Origin: Sphingomonas sp. RIT328
GTDB taxonomy: Bacteria; Pseudomonadota; Alphaproteobacteria; Sphingomonadales; Sphingomonadaceae
Assembly (NCBI RefSeq): GCF_000632225.1
Contig: NZ_JFYV01000045.1
Coordinates: 141,153-205,152 of the forward strand
Reading direction: 5' to 3'
DNA length: 64,000 nt
Position numbers and translations under genes: made by a program
Notes under the pieces: model-generated
Database searches by the model: none
Seen by the model: only the letters and a program-made list of their open reading frames with translations
Told to the model about the DNA's origin: nothing
Shown: piece after piece, positions 37,901-47,025 of the stretch
Position numbering within the stretch: the stretch's first letter is position 1
How the letters are laid out: every line of letters begins with the position of its first letter

Positions 37901-40900
37901 GAGACCGATTGGGACGCGCTGACGAACGCCGTTCGGTGGATCGAAGGGAATGCCGACATCCGCCTGCTCGCGAGTCGTCTTGTCGATCGGACCGCGCCTG
38001 CGACGTTGGCGAGGTCCGTGACGGCGGCGCGATGGGACTTTCTGGAGCGGTTCGCCGCGGAGGTGGGCTTCCTGCGCCTCGATGCGGCATATGCCCTCGG
38101 CCAGGCGGATCCCTCGCTGCTCGACATCCGTGATCTGCACGCGCGGCTGACGGCATGGATCGCCGGCGGCGAGCAGCTCTCGCAATGGGTGTTCTACCGC
38201 GACCGCGCGGAGCAGGGGAAGGCGCTCGGCTGTGGCGACGTCGTCGCGAGGCTCGCGGACGGACGGCTCGAACCTGCCCTCGGGGTCGCCGGGTTCGAGA
38301 TGGCCTACTACGAGGCGGTGTATGCCGACCTCGTCGACGCCCAGCCCGAGCTGGGCCGCTTCGATGGCACGCTCCACGGCCGTCTCGCGCGCGAGTTCGC
38401 CGAGATGGACGGGCAGCGCATCGTCGCGGCGAGCCTGGAGGTGGCGCGGGCCCACCATGGTCGGGTGCCCGCCCGCGACGGAGGCGCGGCCGGTCCCCTC
38501 GGGGTTCTTCGATCGGAAATCGCGCGCAAGCGCGGCCACATGCCGATCCGCAGGCTGATGGAGAACGCCGGTCCCGCCGTGCAGGCGCTGAAGCCCGTGT
38601 TCATGATGAGCCCGCTCTCGGTCGCGCAGTTCCTCGCCCCCGGCGCCTTCGAATTCGACCTGCTGGTCATGGACGAGGCGAGCCAGATCCAGCCGGTAGA
38701 CGCGCTCGGAGCGGTCGCCCGTGCGAAGCAGGTGGTCGTGGTGGGCGATCCCAAGCAGCTCCCGCCGACCGCCTTCTTCTCCAAGATGACGAGCGGAGGC
38801 TCGGACGAGGAGGAGGATGCCGGTGGGCGCGTCGCCGACATCGAGAGCATCCTCGGCCTCTTCACGGCGCGGGGACTTCCGATGCGGATGCTGCGGTGGC
38901 ACTATCGCAGCAAGCACCAGTCGCTGATCGCGGTCAGCAACCGCCAGTTCTACGAGAACAAGCTCTTCATCGTGCCCAGCCCCTACACTGCGGAAGCGGG
39001 CATGGGCCTTCGCTTCCATCACATTCCGCAGGGCATCTTCGATGCCGGCGCGACCCGGACCAACATGGTCGAGGCGAGGATCGTGGCCCAGGCCATCGTC
39101 ACCCACGCCAGGGAGCACGGCGACCTGTCGCTCGGGGTGGCGGCGTTCTCCGCGGCGCAGCGCCGCGCCATCCTGGATCAGCTTGAACTGCTGCGGCGCA
39201 ACCTCGCACCCGAGGTCGAAGCCTTCTTCCAGGCGCACCATTCCGAGCCGTTCTTCGTCAAGAACCTGGAGAACGTCCAGGGGGACGAGCGGGACGTGAT
39301 CTTCATCTCGGTCGGCTACGGCTCGACGGTCCCCGGCGGCCGGGTGCCGATGCGCTTCGGGCCCCTCGGATCGGACGGCGGCGAGCGGCGGCTCAACGTC
39401 CTCATCAGCCGGGCGAAGCAGCGCTGCGAGGTCTTCGCGTCGATGACGGACGAGGACATCGATCCCGACTTCGCGGCGACCCGCAAGGGCGTCCTCGCCT
39501 TCCGCATATTCCTGCACTTCGCACGCACCGGAAAGATGACCCTGGCGGAGAGCACGGGGCGCGATCACGACAGCGTCTTCGAGGAGCAGATCGCTAGGGC
39601 GCTCCAAGAGAAAGGGTATCAGGTCCACCGCCAGGTCGGCCTCGCCGGCTTCTTCATCGACCTCGCCGTCGCCGACGCGGACCGCCCGGGGCGGTATCTT
39701 CTAGGGATCGAATGCGACGGCGCGTCGTACCACGACGCGCGGTCCGCCCGCGACCGCGACAGGCTGCGCCAGTCGGTGCTCGAGAGCCATGGATGGTCGA
39801 TCCACCGCGTCTGGAGCACCGACTGGTTCCAGCGTCCGAACGAGCAGCTGGAGCTCATCATTGCGCGCATCGAGGCGGCGAAGCTCGAGCACGACGCCTT
39901 GGCGGCCGGGCGAAAGGCGCATCGGGCGGTGCCTTACGACATCGTCGCGATCGAACGCGAGGACGTGACCGAGATCGGTCTCGCCGCCGCGGAAGAGCCG
40001 AAGCCCCCCCGCCTCTACGAGGAGGCCGTCGTCTCTCGGCCCGACCACATCGTCTGCGACATCCACGAGGCTCCGCGTGGCATCATCTCCGCGCTCGCCG
40101 AGAAGGTGGTGGACGTCGAGGGGCCGGTGCACGTCGACGAGGTGGTCGGCCGCATCCGCAGCGCCTGGGGCCTGAAGCGCGCAGGCGGCCGGATCCACGA
40201 AGCCGTCGAGATCGCCGTCGAGGTCTCGGTCAGAACCGGCCGGCTGCGACGCGACGGGGATTTCCTGTCGCTGCCGGATCGGCAGCCCAGAATCCGCGAC
40301 CGGAGCGCGGTCACGTCCCTGACCCTGCGCCGCTGCGAGGCGCTCCCGCCTGCGGAGATCGAGCTCGCGGTGCTCGACGTCGTTCGGACGAACTTCGGAG
40401 CGACGGACGAGCAGATCGGCCTCGCGGTCTCCCGGGCGATCGGCTTCAAGTCGACCAGCGGGCAGCTTCGCGAACTCATCTCAGGGATCACCGCGGCGGC
40501 GATCGGCAAGAAGTGGCTGGAACGCCGGAACGGCATGCTGGTCGAGGGGCCCCAGGCGCCCGTCGCCCCGAAGCCCGTCCGACCGCCCTCCCCGCTGCTG
40601 GATCTGATAGCTCAGGGCGAGCACGAGGCGCTCGAGTTCAAGGAGACGCTCCGATGGGACGTCGCCCTGCAGGCGCCGAACAGGAAGCTCGAGGACGTCG
40701 TCGTCAAGACGCTCGCCGGGTTCGCGAACCGGGTGGGTGGAACGCTTCTCGTCGGCGTGGCCGACGACGGGACGATCCAGGGCTTGGAGCGCGACTTCGC
40801 CGCCCTCGGCGGCACGCAGGACAAGATGCAGCTGCACCTGACCAACCTAGTGACGAACCACTTCGGACAGGCGTATCGCGCCTCCCGGGTTCGGATCGGC

Positions 40901-41089
40901 TTTCCCGAGGAGGACGGCAAGGTCGTGTGCCGCATCGACGTCGAGCCTTCGCCTTCGGCGGTCTTCGTGAAGTTGGTCGACGCGCGCGGTCAGTCCTGCG
41001 AGCGTTTCTACGTCCGCTCCGGCAACTCGACGCAGGACCTCAGCCCAAGCGAGACGGCGGCCTACATCAGGGGCCACTTCAATGCCTGA
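34973..41089 (+). CDS. DUF4011 helicase-nuclease-DUF3320-AlbA_2 protein (putative anti-phage)
   Basis: A 2038-residue multidomain protein. In order: DUF4011 (about 20-270, LLDLSARNRLLNM); superfamily 1 helicase with Walker A GPPGTGKS (348-355), a large insertion, Walker B MDEAS (about 1233), QGDERDVIF (1436) and NVLISRAKQR (about 1475); a Vsr/MTES_1575-type nuclease (about 1535-1650, GIECDGASYH...RDRDRLRQ...RVWSTDW); DUF3320 (about 1690-1765); and a C-terminal Schlafen AlbA_2 domain (about 1880-2038, LEFKETLRWD, GGTLLVGVADDG). Similar DUF4011-helicase-Vsr proteins were found as single-gene phage defence (I recall the name Hhe). The start is GTG behind GAGGAA. The large minus-strand frame opposite is a shadow. 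Confidence 0.9.
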   Translation: MATNQAGVESPDDESIFQSKLPLKEKLDRARTELLDLSARNRLLNMPRSSKGSRAVEIVDEVSAEVFRLLVREGRPFTFLAGKAAAAETSMDDAEDADEIRDLAQPEDDVADERGVQSRHADTRLQTRLTPKGLQKRLLELYFDARTLEEEQGVNILYLTLGALKWIDPQNAANIRYAPLVLVPVSLERGNAGEKFKLRVRQDDYASNLSLEAFLDRTQGIRLPVFEAGDGFNVAAYFEEIADAVAAKPGWEVLPDSMVLGFFSFAKFLMYRDLDPANWPAGGRITDRPLVRGLLAEGFEGSGDMIPEDANIDPFIPPAEMLHILDSDSSQALAIHEVRRGRDMVIQGPPGTGKSQTIANIVASAVADGKTVLFVAEKMAALEVVKRRLDATGVGDACLELHSSKANKRGLLEELRRTWELGSPKGQDAGTLNARLLTARDRLNAHARRMHEPHSKSGLTPYQVVGQLSRLRLDGERPSDVRLDDAERWSADDFAERHDVVSELVARIGVIGRPDDHLWRGVGLASIVPTDVERLVERLRTLADELSTIDDDQARLAERLEAARPQQMADADPLIALAMRVATAPDLAPAALASPAWDVEAPAVAALLEHGLRFRHLRSELAEAMTPAAWDADLGETMEALALLPPTFGASAFEDLRSAAETLPRLLAEAASLARLVGRDAPTDAAAIDRLVLVAERVSAAPDASAEAFASDLWDDGVERAGDVALAVAELEAARGTVGGGLTDAAWNLDLSHARGVLASHGTSFTRFFSGEWRRANKLVRSVLSRPDAGPDEVLSLLDALARGQAAKRSLVAEATFAASAFGADWRGERSASAPLLALVEWMRSLRGLGAEPRIIAARRPDRAGIGSKAAATARSLEDATALLDRMWHDIGDFRQGLFADAPDALHANLPSIAATTSRLHRADVASSALFRVAPDDLEERRRLLRQLDAGQRMLRLVEEGAPLGRAAFDAAWLGVETDWDALTNAVRWIEGNADIRLLASRLVDRTAPATLARSVTAARWDFLERFAAEVGFLRLDAAYALGQADPSLLDIRDLHARLTAWIAGGEQLSQWVFYRDRAEQGKALGCGDVVARLADGRLEPALGVAGFEMAYYEAVYADLVDAQPELGRFDGTLHGRLAREFAEMDGQRIVAASLEVARAHHGRVPARDGGAAGPLGVLRSEIARKRGHMPIRRLMENAGPAVQALKPVFMMSPLSVAQFLAPGAFEFDLLVMDEASQIQPVDALGAVARAKQVVVVGDPKQLPPTAFFSKMTSGGSDEEEDAGGRVADIESILGLFTARGLPMRMLRWHYRSKHQSLIAVSNRQFYENKLFIVPSPYTAEAGMGLRFHHIPQGIFDAGATRTNMVEARIVAQAIVTHAREHGDLSLGVAAFSAAQRRAILDQLELLRRNLAPEVEAFFQAHHSEPFFVKNLENVQGDERDVIFISVGYGSTVPGGRVPMRFGPLGSDGGERRLNVLISRAKQRCEVFASMTDEDIDPDFAATRKGVLAFRIFLHFARTGKMTLAESTGRDHDSVFEEQIARALQEKGYQVHRQVGLAGFFIDLAVADADRPGRYLLGIECDGASYHDARSARDRDRLRQSVLESHGWSIHRVWSTDWFQRPNEQLELIIARIEAAKLEHDALAAGRKAHRAVPYDIVAIEREDVTEIGLAAAEEPKPPRLYEEAVVSRPDHIVCDIHEAPRGIISALAEKVVDVEGPVHVDEVVGRIRSAWGLKRAGGRIHEAVEIAVEVSVRTGRLRRDGDFLSLPDRQPRIRDRSAVTSLTLRRCEALPPAEIELAVLDVVRTNFGATDEQIGLAVSRAIGFKSTSGQLRELISGITAAAIGKKWLERRNGMLVEGPQAPVAPKPVRPPSPLLDLIAQGEHEALEFKETLRWDVALQAPNRKLEDVVVKTLAGFANRVGGTLLVGVADDGTIQGLERDFAALGGTQDKMQLHLTNLVTNHFGQAYRASRVRIGFPEEDGKVVCRIDVEPSPSAVFVKLVDARGQSCERFYVRSGNSTQDLSPSETAAYIRGHFNA

Positions 41090-42290
41090 GGACATCGTCC
41101 GCACCCCACCGGAGCTCTTGGCCGAAGACCTCGGCCGCCCGATCGACGTTCACGGCACCTTTTGAGGCATGGTCCGGCGGCATGCGGCGGCCGGCCCGTC
41201 ACCTGCCTGGGATATTCACCGCGGCTCGCCTCGACTCGGCCGATCATGTCACCTCGGCATTGGCCTTCGGGAGGTGTTCGACGTCCAACGTCGATGTCCA
41301 TCACGGCGCCCGAAAAGAACCGCTCGATCCCGATCGCGGATTGATCGCGTTAACACTCTGGGCGTAGAGCAGACGGGTTCGCCAGCAGGCGGACCGAGGC
41401 GTGACAACCTCGTCGGTAAGTAGCCGTAAGCCCGGCCCGAACCAGTTTCGGCCGGGAAGCGGGCGTGCATGTCCAGGGTCTTCGGGCCTAAAGACGCTCG
41501 CGCCTGTCTTACCGCAGGTTGTCACCTCCCGGCTCACGGGCCGGCATCGCCTCGTTTTCAATGTGAGGCGGTGCCGCCGGCTGGGAGAGCCGACCGGCAG
41601 CGCCCGCGGATGGGGATCCGGCGTGGGCTTGTTCGACGACTCCCGCAGCAGGCGGCTGACGATCATCGGCGTCTCGACGGCGACGTCCGAAACCTGGCCG
41701 CTCGCCGCATGCGGCACCTCTGGCGTTGGCTCGCCCTGCGACGACGAGCAGCTTGGCGACCGTCAGATCGTAAACAACCGGCATCGCGGACGACTCCTGG
41801 GCGGAGCGCTTTCCGAAGTCCGCGGGAGCCCGCGCGCTCGCCAGCCACGGGCCGCGAAGGGCGATCGGCGGCATAGACGTCCCGGGCACATAATCGCCTC
41901 TGCGGCGGGCGTCTGCGTGACCGGCGCTGCTCGTTCCCTACCTCCACCACCTGACGATCGACACCCTGCCCTGCACCCCGACCATGAGCGATCTCGAGCC
42001 AGAGGATCGCGGTCCGAACCCGCGGGCTGGATGGTCGGCGGCACGGTCTCAGCAATCTCTCCGGCCTCTCGGCGCCGCACGTCCGTTCGGTGTCGGGACG
42101 ATCGACTGAGCGGCCGAGGCGGCGGACCCCAGCGCGTCGGCGGCGCCGTGAGCGGCCCCTTCCGGGCACGCTCCCCGCCCCTGGCTCTCGCCACCCACTG
42201 ATAGAACCGGACGTCCACCAAACGGACATGCGGCGCCGGGATGCCTTCCGGCGGTCGAAGACGCACGTCCATCGAACACGAGGAAAGAAC
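41090..42290. other. 1.2 kb without a recognisable gene
   Basis: The plus-strand frame 41401-42201 translates to an Arg/Ser-rich random-looking sequence, and no family is recognised on either strand. The stretch contains the folded inverted-repeat element at 41401-41525. Otherwise I see nothing in it. Confidence 0.5.
41401..41525. repeat. inverted-repeat element with two inner hairpins
   Basis: The ends are inverted: GTGACAACCT-cgt-CGGTAAG (41401-41420) against the complement of CTTACCGCAGGTTGTCAC (41508-41525), 10+7 matching bases. Inside are two more stems: CCCGGCC (41431-41437) with GGCCGGG (41450-41456), and GCGGGCG (41459-41465) with CGCTCGC (41495-41501, one G-U). The whole could fold as a three-way junction of about 125 nt: a structured RNA or a small palindromic mobile element. 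Confidence 0.45.
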
Positions 42291-42959
42291 ATGATGACCA
42301 GGATTACGGCCATGAGCGCTCTGGCGCTGCTCGCCGCCTGCGGATCGGCGTCGGTCGCCGAACGCGACGCCGCCGCGCAGACGGGGGCGGCCGCCAAGCC
42401 GTTGACGATAGCGGGTCTGCGGATCGGCATGTCCGCGCCCGAGGGGCAGGCGACGCTCGTCCGCGACGGATGGAACGTCCGGACGTCGGCCGGCGAGGAC
42501 TGGGCGGCGACGGTAGACCGCGAGACGAAGCGACAGCGGAACGTCTTCCCCATCGAGGAGCCCAAGAACGGTATCGAGGCGCTGAACGCGCGGAAGGGCG
42601 ACGAGGCGCTGATCGTGGAATTCCAGCCGACGCCCGGCGGCGACGTCGTCAAGTCGGTGAAGTATGCCGCTCCGGCCGCCGGCAGGACTCCGGTGCAGAT
42701 CGCGGCGGAGATGACGAAGCGCTACGGGGGTCCTGGCTCGTCGAGGGTCGGCTCGCCTACCTACGAGGGAAATTGGTGCAGCGGCGGCGACCCCTGTCGT
42801 ACGGTATTGGGCAATCGGCACGCGAACCTTCAGGCAAAGCTTGACGACTACGGCAAGCTCAACCTCACGCTCTTGCAGGGCATCGAGGCCGATGAGGCAT
42901 GGCAGGCCTCGATCAAGCGTGCCGCCGGTAGCCGCGGCCCGGCGAAATCCTCTTTCTAG
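42291..42959 (+). CDS. unknown lipoprotein
   Basis: A 222-residue protein with signal peptide and lipobox LLAAC near residue 17, so membrane-anchored after export. The mature part has TIAGLRIGMSAPEGQATLVRDGW, reminiscent of the repeated 'G(L/M)..G.s..e....l...G' start of periplasmic BLIP/SmpA-like domains. A later pair of cysteines (NWCSGGDPC) could form a disulfide. AGGAAAG precedes ATG 42291; the frame is open further upstream but without homology. Function unknown. Confidence 0.75.
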   Translation: MMTRITAMSALALLAACGSASVAERDAAAQTGAAAKPLTIAGLRIGMSAPEGQATLVRDGWNVRTSAGEDWAATVDRETKRQRNVFPIEEPKNGIEALNARKGDEALIVEFQPTPGGDVVKSVKYAAPAAGRTPVQIAAEMTKRYGGPGSSRVGSPTYEGNWCSGGDPCRTVLGNRHANLQAKLDDYGKLNLTLLQGIEADEAWQASIKRAAGSRGPAKSSF

Positions 42960-43473
42960 GGCAGTAGGGCGCCTACCAGAATCGAGAGTCGACGGGCGGC
43001 GGCGGATGTTTGAGCGCTATCGATCGTTTCGCGGCCGCCCGCCGGCGTTGCTTCTCGGCGTTAGTCGACGTCCCGCTTCCATCGGGTGGAGTCGGAAGGT
43101 GGACCGCGTCGACGGCATCGACGGCGCCCGCTCGGACCTGTTCCCGATCCCCCGTCAGGGGACCGGCGGACGTTCGATCGCGGCGTGCGGGCGGCTTAGC
43201 CTCGCGGCGCCCCCCTGCCTGCCACGTCTCCACCGCGTCACCGGATACCTCGCCCCCGTCGAGGCGGAGCCAAAGCGGCAGGCCCGCGTCTTGCAAGCTG
43301 CGCCGTCTAAGGCTGGTCCTCCAGCAGTCACCGTGATCGGGAACGGCCGTCCGCGCGGATCCGTCCACATGGACGGCCGACGGGATCGTCCGTCCAATAG
43401 AAGGACGGCGCCGCCAGCTCGGGGTGCTGAGACATCCTGTCGCTTGCCGCGAACGCCTCCTCGAGAGATCTCT
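42960..43473. other. 514-bp intergenic stretch
   Basis: This lies between the convergent lipoprotein and TonB-receptor genes. Only shadow-type short frames are seen, with no clear terminator hairpin. Confidence 0.5.
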
Positions 43474-45666
43474 TTAGAACCGCATCGCGATGGTGCCCTG
43501 CACCGTGCGGCGATTGCCGTACCAGCACCAGCCATAGTCCAGATAGCAGGTCGTGACGTACTTCTTGTCGAAGAGATTGGCTGCGTTCAGGCTAAGCGTC
43601 GTCCCTTCGAGCCGCGGCAGCAACTTACCAAGATCGTAGCGCATCTGGGCGTCGAACAGCGTGAAGCCCGGCGTCCTCTGACGCGTCGCAACCGGATTGA
43701 AGGCGGCATCGTAGATCGTGCCGGCATAGATGCTGTCCACGTGTCGAACGGCACCGCCAATTGCGAAGCCCGCGAGACCACCGTCGTTCGGGGCCCATTC
43801 GAGGTTGGCGGACGTCCCACCACGCCCGACGCCGAGGATGCCGTCGCCGACGTTGGCGGGGTTGGCGTCGGCGATGTTGCGCACCCTCTGGCGACTGAAG
43901 GCCAGCCTCGCGTTGAAGCCGTACGGCAGCGGCGCGGTTGCTTCGGCTTCGACGCCCTGCGACCGGTATTTGCCGCCCTGTGTCGAGATCTGAGTGACCG
44001 GATTGGTGACGATGATGTTGCTCTGGTCGATCCTGAACCAGGCAGCCGTCACGAGGATGGCAGTGCCCGGCACCGTGTATTTCGCACCCGCCTCGATCTG
44101 CTTGCCCTCCGTAGGCTTGGCCACCTGCAGCGGTCCCGTCTGGGAGGCGCGGAAGGTGCCATTGGGTTCGAAGGAGGTGGAGTAGCTGACATAGGGCGCC
44201 AGGCCGAACGAGGTCGCATACAGGGCGCCGACACGGTAGGTGAACTTCGCGTTTTCGACGGACGCCGTCTGCGGTGCGGAACGCACGCCGGCCCAATCCT
44301 GACGACCGCTCAGCAGCAGGCGCAGCCCTCCGATCGAAACCTGATCCTGAGCATAGACGCCTGCCTGATCGGACCGCGGCCTCGCAGTGTTGACACCGAA
44401 GTTGTTGGGCACGTCCTCGGGCCGCCGCGGCACGACCATCGTCCCGTATACGGGAGCATAGCCGTTCAGCACCGTGCCGGATCCGAACGCGTTTACCGTG
44501 CTGGCTCTGCCCGTCTGATAATCAAGGCCGAACAGAAGATCGTGCTTGAGCGCTCCGGTTTGCACGCGTCCGCGCAGCTGGTTGTCGAACACCCAGGAGT
44601 CGGCACGCTCGCGCGTCGAGTAGGAGGAGCGGCTGAACAGCGCCGTGTTGCCGGTGGGATCGGCCAAAGCGCCGTTGGCGTAGACTATGCCGAGGCTGGA
44701 CGTTGCATGCTGATAGCGCCCCGAGGCGCGGATGCTCCAGTCGGGGTTGATGGTGTGGGTGAGGATGTATGTCGCCGACGCCTGCTCGCGCTTGAAGAAG
44801 TTGTCGGGTTCACCGAAGTCGCGGCTGGTCGGCAATCTGCCGTTCGGGTTTGGCAGGAACGTGCCCGATGCGGGGAATACGCTGTAGCTGCCGTTCTGAG
44901 GATCATGCGAATAGGCGGCCAGCAGCGTCAGCTGCGTGGCGTGATCCGCGTTGATTGTGACCGCGCCGTTGATAGTCTGGCGCTCGCGTCGGCTGAAGTC
45001 CTGCTGAGTGCGCGCGCCGTTCGCGCTGCCGTAGAGGCGCCAGAGCACCGACGACCCGGCTCTGCCTCCGACGTCGACGTCGGCACGATACAGGTCGTAT
45101 GTGCCGTATGTCCCCGAGACCGCGCCGTACAAGTCCTGGTCGAGCGGCAGCTTGCTGGACAGAGCCACCAGCCCGCCTGGCCCGGACTGGCCGTAGAGGA
45201 CAGACGCCGGCCCCTTGACCACCTCGATGCGATCGAGCCGCGAGACGTCGATCTGCGGCGTCAGGTATCCCGCACCACCGATGAGCTTGAGGCCGTCGAG
45301 GAATTGCGGGGCGTCGAAGCCACGCAGCTTGAACTGGTCGTAGACCTCGGCGCTTGAGCCACGCTGCTCCGTCGTCACGCCCGCGACGAACCGCAGCGCC
45401 TGGTTGAGGTTGGCGAGGCCGAGCTTGGCGATCTCCTCGGAGCTTATGACGCTGATCGACTGCGGAGTCTCGGCGATCGGCAGGTCGCTCTTCGTCCCCG
45501 AGGAGGCCACGCCGACAGGCTTGGCGCCGGTCACCACGATGTCGGTCGCCGACGAACCCGCGGTCTGCGGCTCATCAGGATCCGAAGCTGCCCAGGACGC
45601 CGCAGACGGCAGCAGCAGCGCGCCGGCGATGCCGCTCAACAATACGGTTCGAAAACGACGTTGCAT
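43474..45666 (-). CDS. TonB-dependent siderophore receptor
   Basis: A 730-residue receptor. It has a signal peptide (LLSGIAGALLLPSAASWAA), TonB box TDIVVTGAK, a plug with ETPQSISVIS and IEVVKGPASVLYGQSGPGG (typical of ferric-siderophore receptors), and a C-terminus CYLDYGWCWYGNRRTVQGTIAMRF with the conserved C....G.C.YG and terminal Phe. It imports an iron-siderophore complex. No TonB, synthesis genes or esterase are adjacent. A GGGGG-type site precedes the ATG; a Fur-like palindrome lies about 40-55 bases upstream. Confidence 0.93.
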   Translation of the reverse strand: MQRRFRTVLLSGIAGALLLPSAASWAASDPDEPQTAGSSATDIVVTGAKPVGVASSGTKSDLPIAETPQSISVISSEEIAKLGLANLNQALRFVAGVTTEQRGSSAEVYDQFKLRGFDAPQFLDGLKLIGGAGYLTPQIDVSRLDRIEVVKGPASVLYGQSGPGGLVALSSKLPLDQDLYGAVSGTYGTYDLYRADVDVGGRAGSSVLWRLYGSANGARTQQDFSRRERQTINGAVTINADHATQLTLLAAYSHDPQNGSYSVFPASGTFLPNPNGRLPTSRDFGEPDNFFKREQASATYILTHTINPDWSIRASGRYQHATSSLGIVYANGALADPTGNTALFSRSSYSTRERADSWVFDNQLRGRVQTGALKHDLLFGLDYQTGRASTVNAFGSGTVLNGYAPVYGTMVVPRRPEDVPNNFGVNTARPRSDQAGVYAQDQVSIGGLRLLLSGRQDWAGVRSAPQTASVENAKFTYRVGALYATSFGLAPYVSYSTSFEPNGTFRASQTGPLQVAKPTEGKQIEAGAKYTVPGTAILVTAAWFRIDQSNIIVTNPVTQISTQGGKYRSQGVEAEATAPLPYGFNARLAFSRQRVRNIADANPANVGDGILGVGRGGTSANLEWAPNDGGLAGFAIGGAVRHVDSIYAGTIYDAAFNPVATRQRTPGFTLFDAQMRYDLGKLLPRLEGTTLSLNAANLFDKKYVTTCYLDYGWCWYGNRRTVQGTIAMRF

Positions 45667-46234
45667 GTAGGTCGACCCCCAATTCGACGGCCTCCTTATT
45701 GATCATGCGACCCATTCGCAACAATTGATTGGTCGAGCGATATGGCGGAACCCGTCGCTAGGAGCCCCTTGTCTGCTGAGGGGCTGGCCCGTGGCCTGCC
45801 TCGACATCGTCCAAGAGGATCCGATCACCGGATCGGGACAGTCGCTCGAGGCCCGCCCGGTTGCTGGAATAGCGGGATCGACTGGCGGCCGCTTCGCAAG
45901 GGACCGTCGGACCTGCAGACTAACTTCAGGACGACCGCCGCCTGAGGGCAGGTCGTTCCAACCGAGTCATGCAGTGCGCCCGATGGCGGCGGTTTCGCAT
46001 GTGTTGGCACCCCTTTTCGCGACCGACATGCTGCTCCTCGTCAACGTCCTGCGTGCCGTGCTGCTGCTCGTGCTCGCCTTCCACTACGACCGGCGCGTCC
46101 AGCGCCAGATGCCTGCTGTGCGCGGGCATCGGACGAAGGACAGCCACCGTTCAACTATTTCCGATGACGTTGCGACCGATCTGCCCATGAACTAGATCGA
46201 CGTAGGTCAGGAACCTTTGCGATGGTCGCGTCGA
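45667..46234. other. 568-bp stretch, receptor promoter and no clear gene
   Basis: It holds the candidate Fur site at 45706-45720. A plus-strand frame (45725-46195) ends in a hydrophobic stretch (TDMLLLVNVLRAVLLLVLAF) but has no ribosome site at the start and its first 90 residues look random; I leave it as possible but unsupported. Confidence 0.4.
45706..45720. promoter_or_regulatory. candidate iron-regulator (Fur-like) site
   Basis: TGCGA-CCCAT-TCGCA is a 5-bp perfect inverted repeat with a 5-base centre, 40-54 bases before the siderophore receptor start. Its shape and place suit an alphaproteobacterial Fur box, but the consensus match is from memory. Confidence 0.4.
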
Positions 46235-46711
46235 CTACTTATGAGACGCGCCATCGATTTCCAGCTTCGAGCTTCCGCCGCGTAAGCGATATATGGCCGT
46301 TATCTTGCTACCGGCGACGTCATATGCGACGGCGTCGTATGACCAGCAGCAGTCCTTCGGTATTTCACCACCCCAACTGCCGGCCGAGTTGAAGTATTCG
46401 ATGAATAGCAACCGTCCAGTGGACGTGAAACCGCTTTCTATTTTGAAGCTAACGCCATTGGCGCTCAGCTTCTTTCCGTATGCGCTGAGCCAGGAGGCTT
46501 TGTCGCTCGCGATCTGCCGGCCGTCTTCTGAAACCTTCACGTCATCGCTGAGCAGATCCGCATAGGCCTTGACGTCCTTCCTTTCTATGGCTTCCACCAG
46601 CTTCCGACCTAGGGTGTCCTGCCCTGGCAGCGGGGGAGGCGGCGGAACCTGGCACAGGGCGGATGAAGCGGCGATCAGGCAATACGTCGCGGCTGCGGCT
46701 TTGAAAAACAT
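46235..46711 (-). CDS. secreted SnoaL/NTF2-like protein of unknown function
   Basis: A 158-residue protein with a signal peptide (KAAAATYCLIAASSALCQ), a short proline run (PPPPPLPG) and an NTF2-like helix start (KLVEAIERKDVKAYADLLSDDVKVSEDG). Two adjacent cysteines (PKDCCW) are in the strand region. ATG 46711 is chosen for the signal peptide; the frame continues to 46801. GC content is lower than in the neighbours. Function unknown. Confidence 0.7.
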   Translation of the reverse strand: MFFKAAAATYCLIAASSALCQVPPPPPLPGQDTLGRKLVEAIERKDVKAYADLLSDDVKVSEDGRQIASDKASWLSAYGKKLSANGVSFKIESGFTSTGRLLFIEYFNSAGSWGGEIPKDCCWSYDAVAYDVAGSKITAIYRLRGGSSKLEIDGASHK

Positions 46712-46803
46712 GACGTCATATCTCCGATGCCATCTTCCTGCGCGACGAACGCTTGTGATGGCGATTATCTTCCAATGGAGAATAAGGCTCTTCGTCGCCA
46801 ACG

Positions 46804-47007
46804 CTAGCTATCGATCTCCCCTTCCTCCGCGTAGGCCCTCTCGGCGCGATCGAGCCAAGCGTTGATCTTCTTCACGGTGCCGTTCCTCGGATCTCTTCCA
46901 TCCCGTAGATCGAAAACGAGATTGGGGTCGTGCGCCGCGAGTCTGCCGAAGCGGGTCGGCGCCATGCGCGTGCGTCTTAGGAATTTGTCGATGCGACCGA
47001 TGAGCAT
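46804..47007 (-). CDS. small HTH-like protein divergent from the S24 repressor
   Basis: A 67-residue basic protein: IDKFLRRTRMAPTRFGRLAAHDPNLVFDLRDGRDPRNGTVKKINAWL. The layout (RFGRLA..DP.LV.DLR.GR.P) is a small helix-turn-helix found in sphingomonads, often next to S24 peptidases (from memory). It has a strong GGAGG site 6 bases before ATG 47007. The divergent promoter carries a LexA-type box, so it may be DNA-damage induced. Confidence 0.75.
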   Translation of the reverse strand: MLIGRIDKFLRRTRMAPTRFGRLAAHDPNLVFDLRDGRDPRNGTVKKINAWLDRAERAYAEEGEIDS

Positions 47008-47025
47008 TGCGTCCTCCGAATCTCT

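Noticed and set aside
34634..39628. 1664-residue minus-strand open frame
   Set aside because: It lies opposite the helicase-nuclease gene in the mirror frame; GC-rich coding DNA leaves such frames open. The translation is Arg/Glu/Asp/His-rich with no domain.
41401..41525. Integron attC site
   Set aside because: The ends do not fit the RYYYAAC/GTTRRRY core (GTTGTCA is found instead), and no integrase or cassette array is near.
41401..42201. 266-residue plus-strand frame in the gene-free stretch
   Set aside because: Ser/Arg-rich, no ribosome site, no family; it starts inside the inverted-repeat element.
45725..46195. Plus-strand frame with a hydrophobic stretch near its end
   Set aside because: No start signal and the first 90 residues look random; one hydrophobic run alone is weak evidence.
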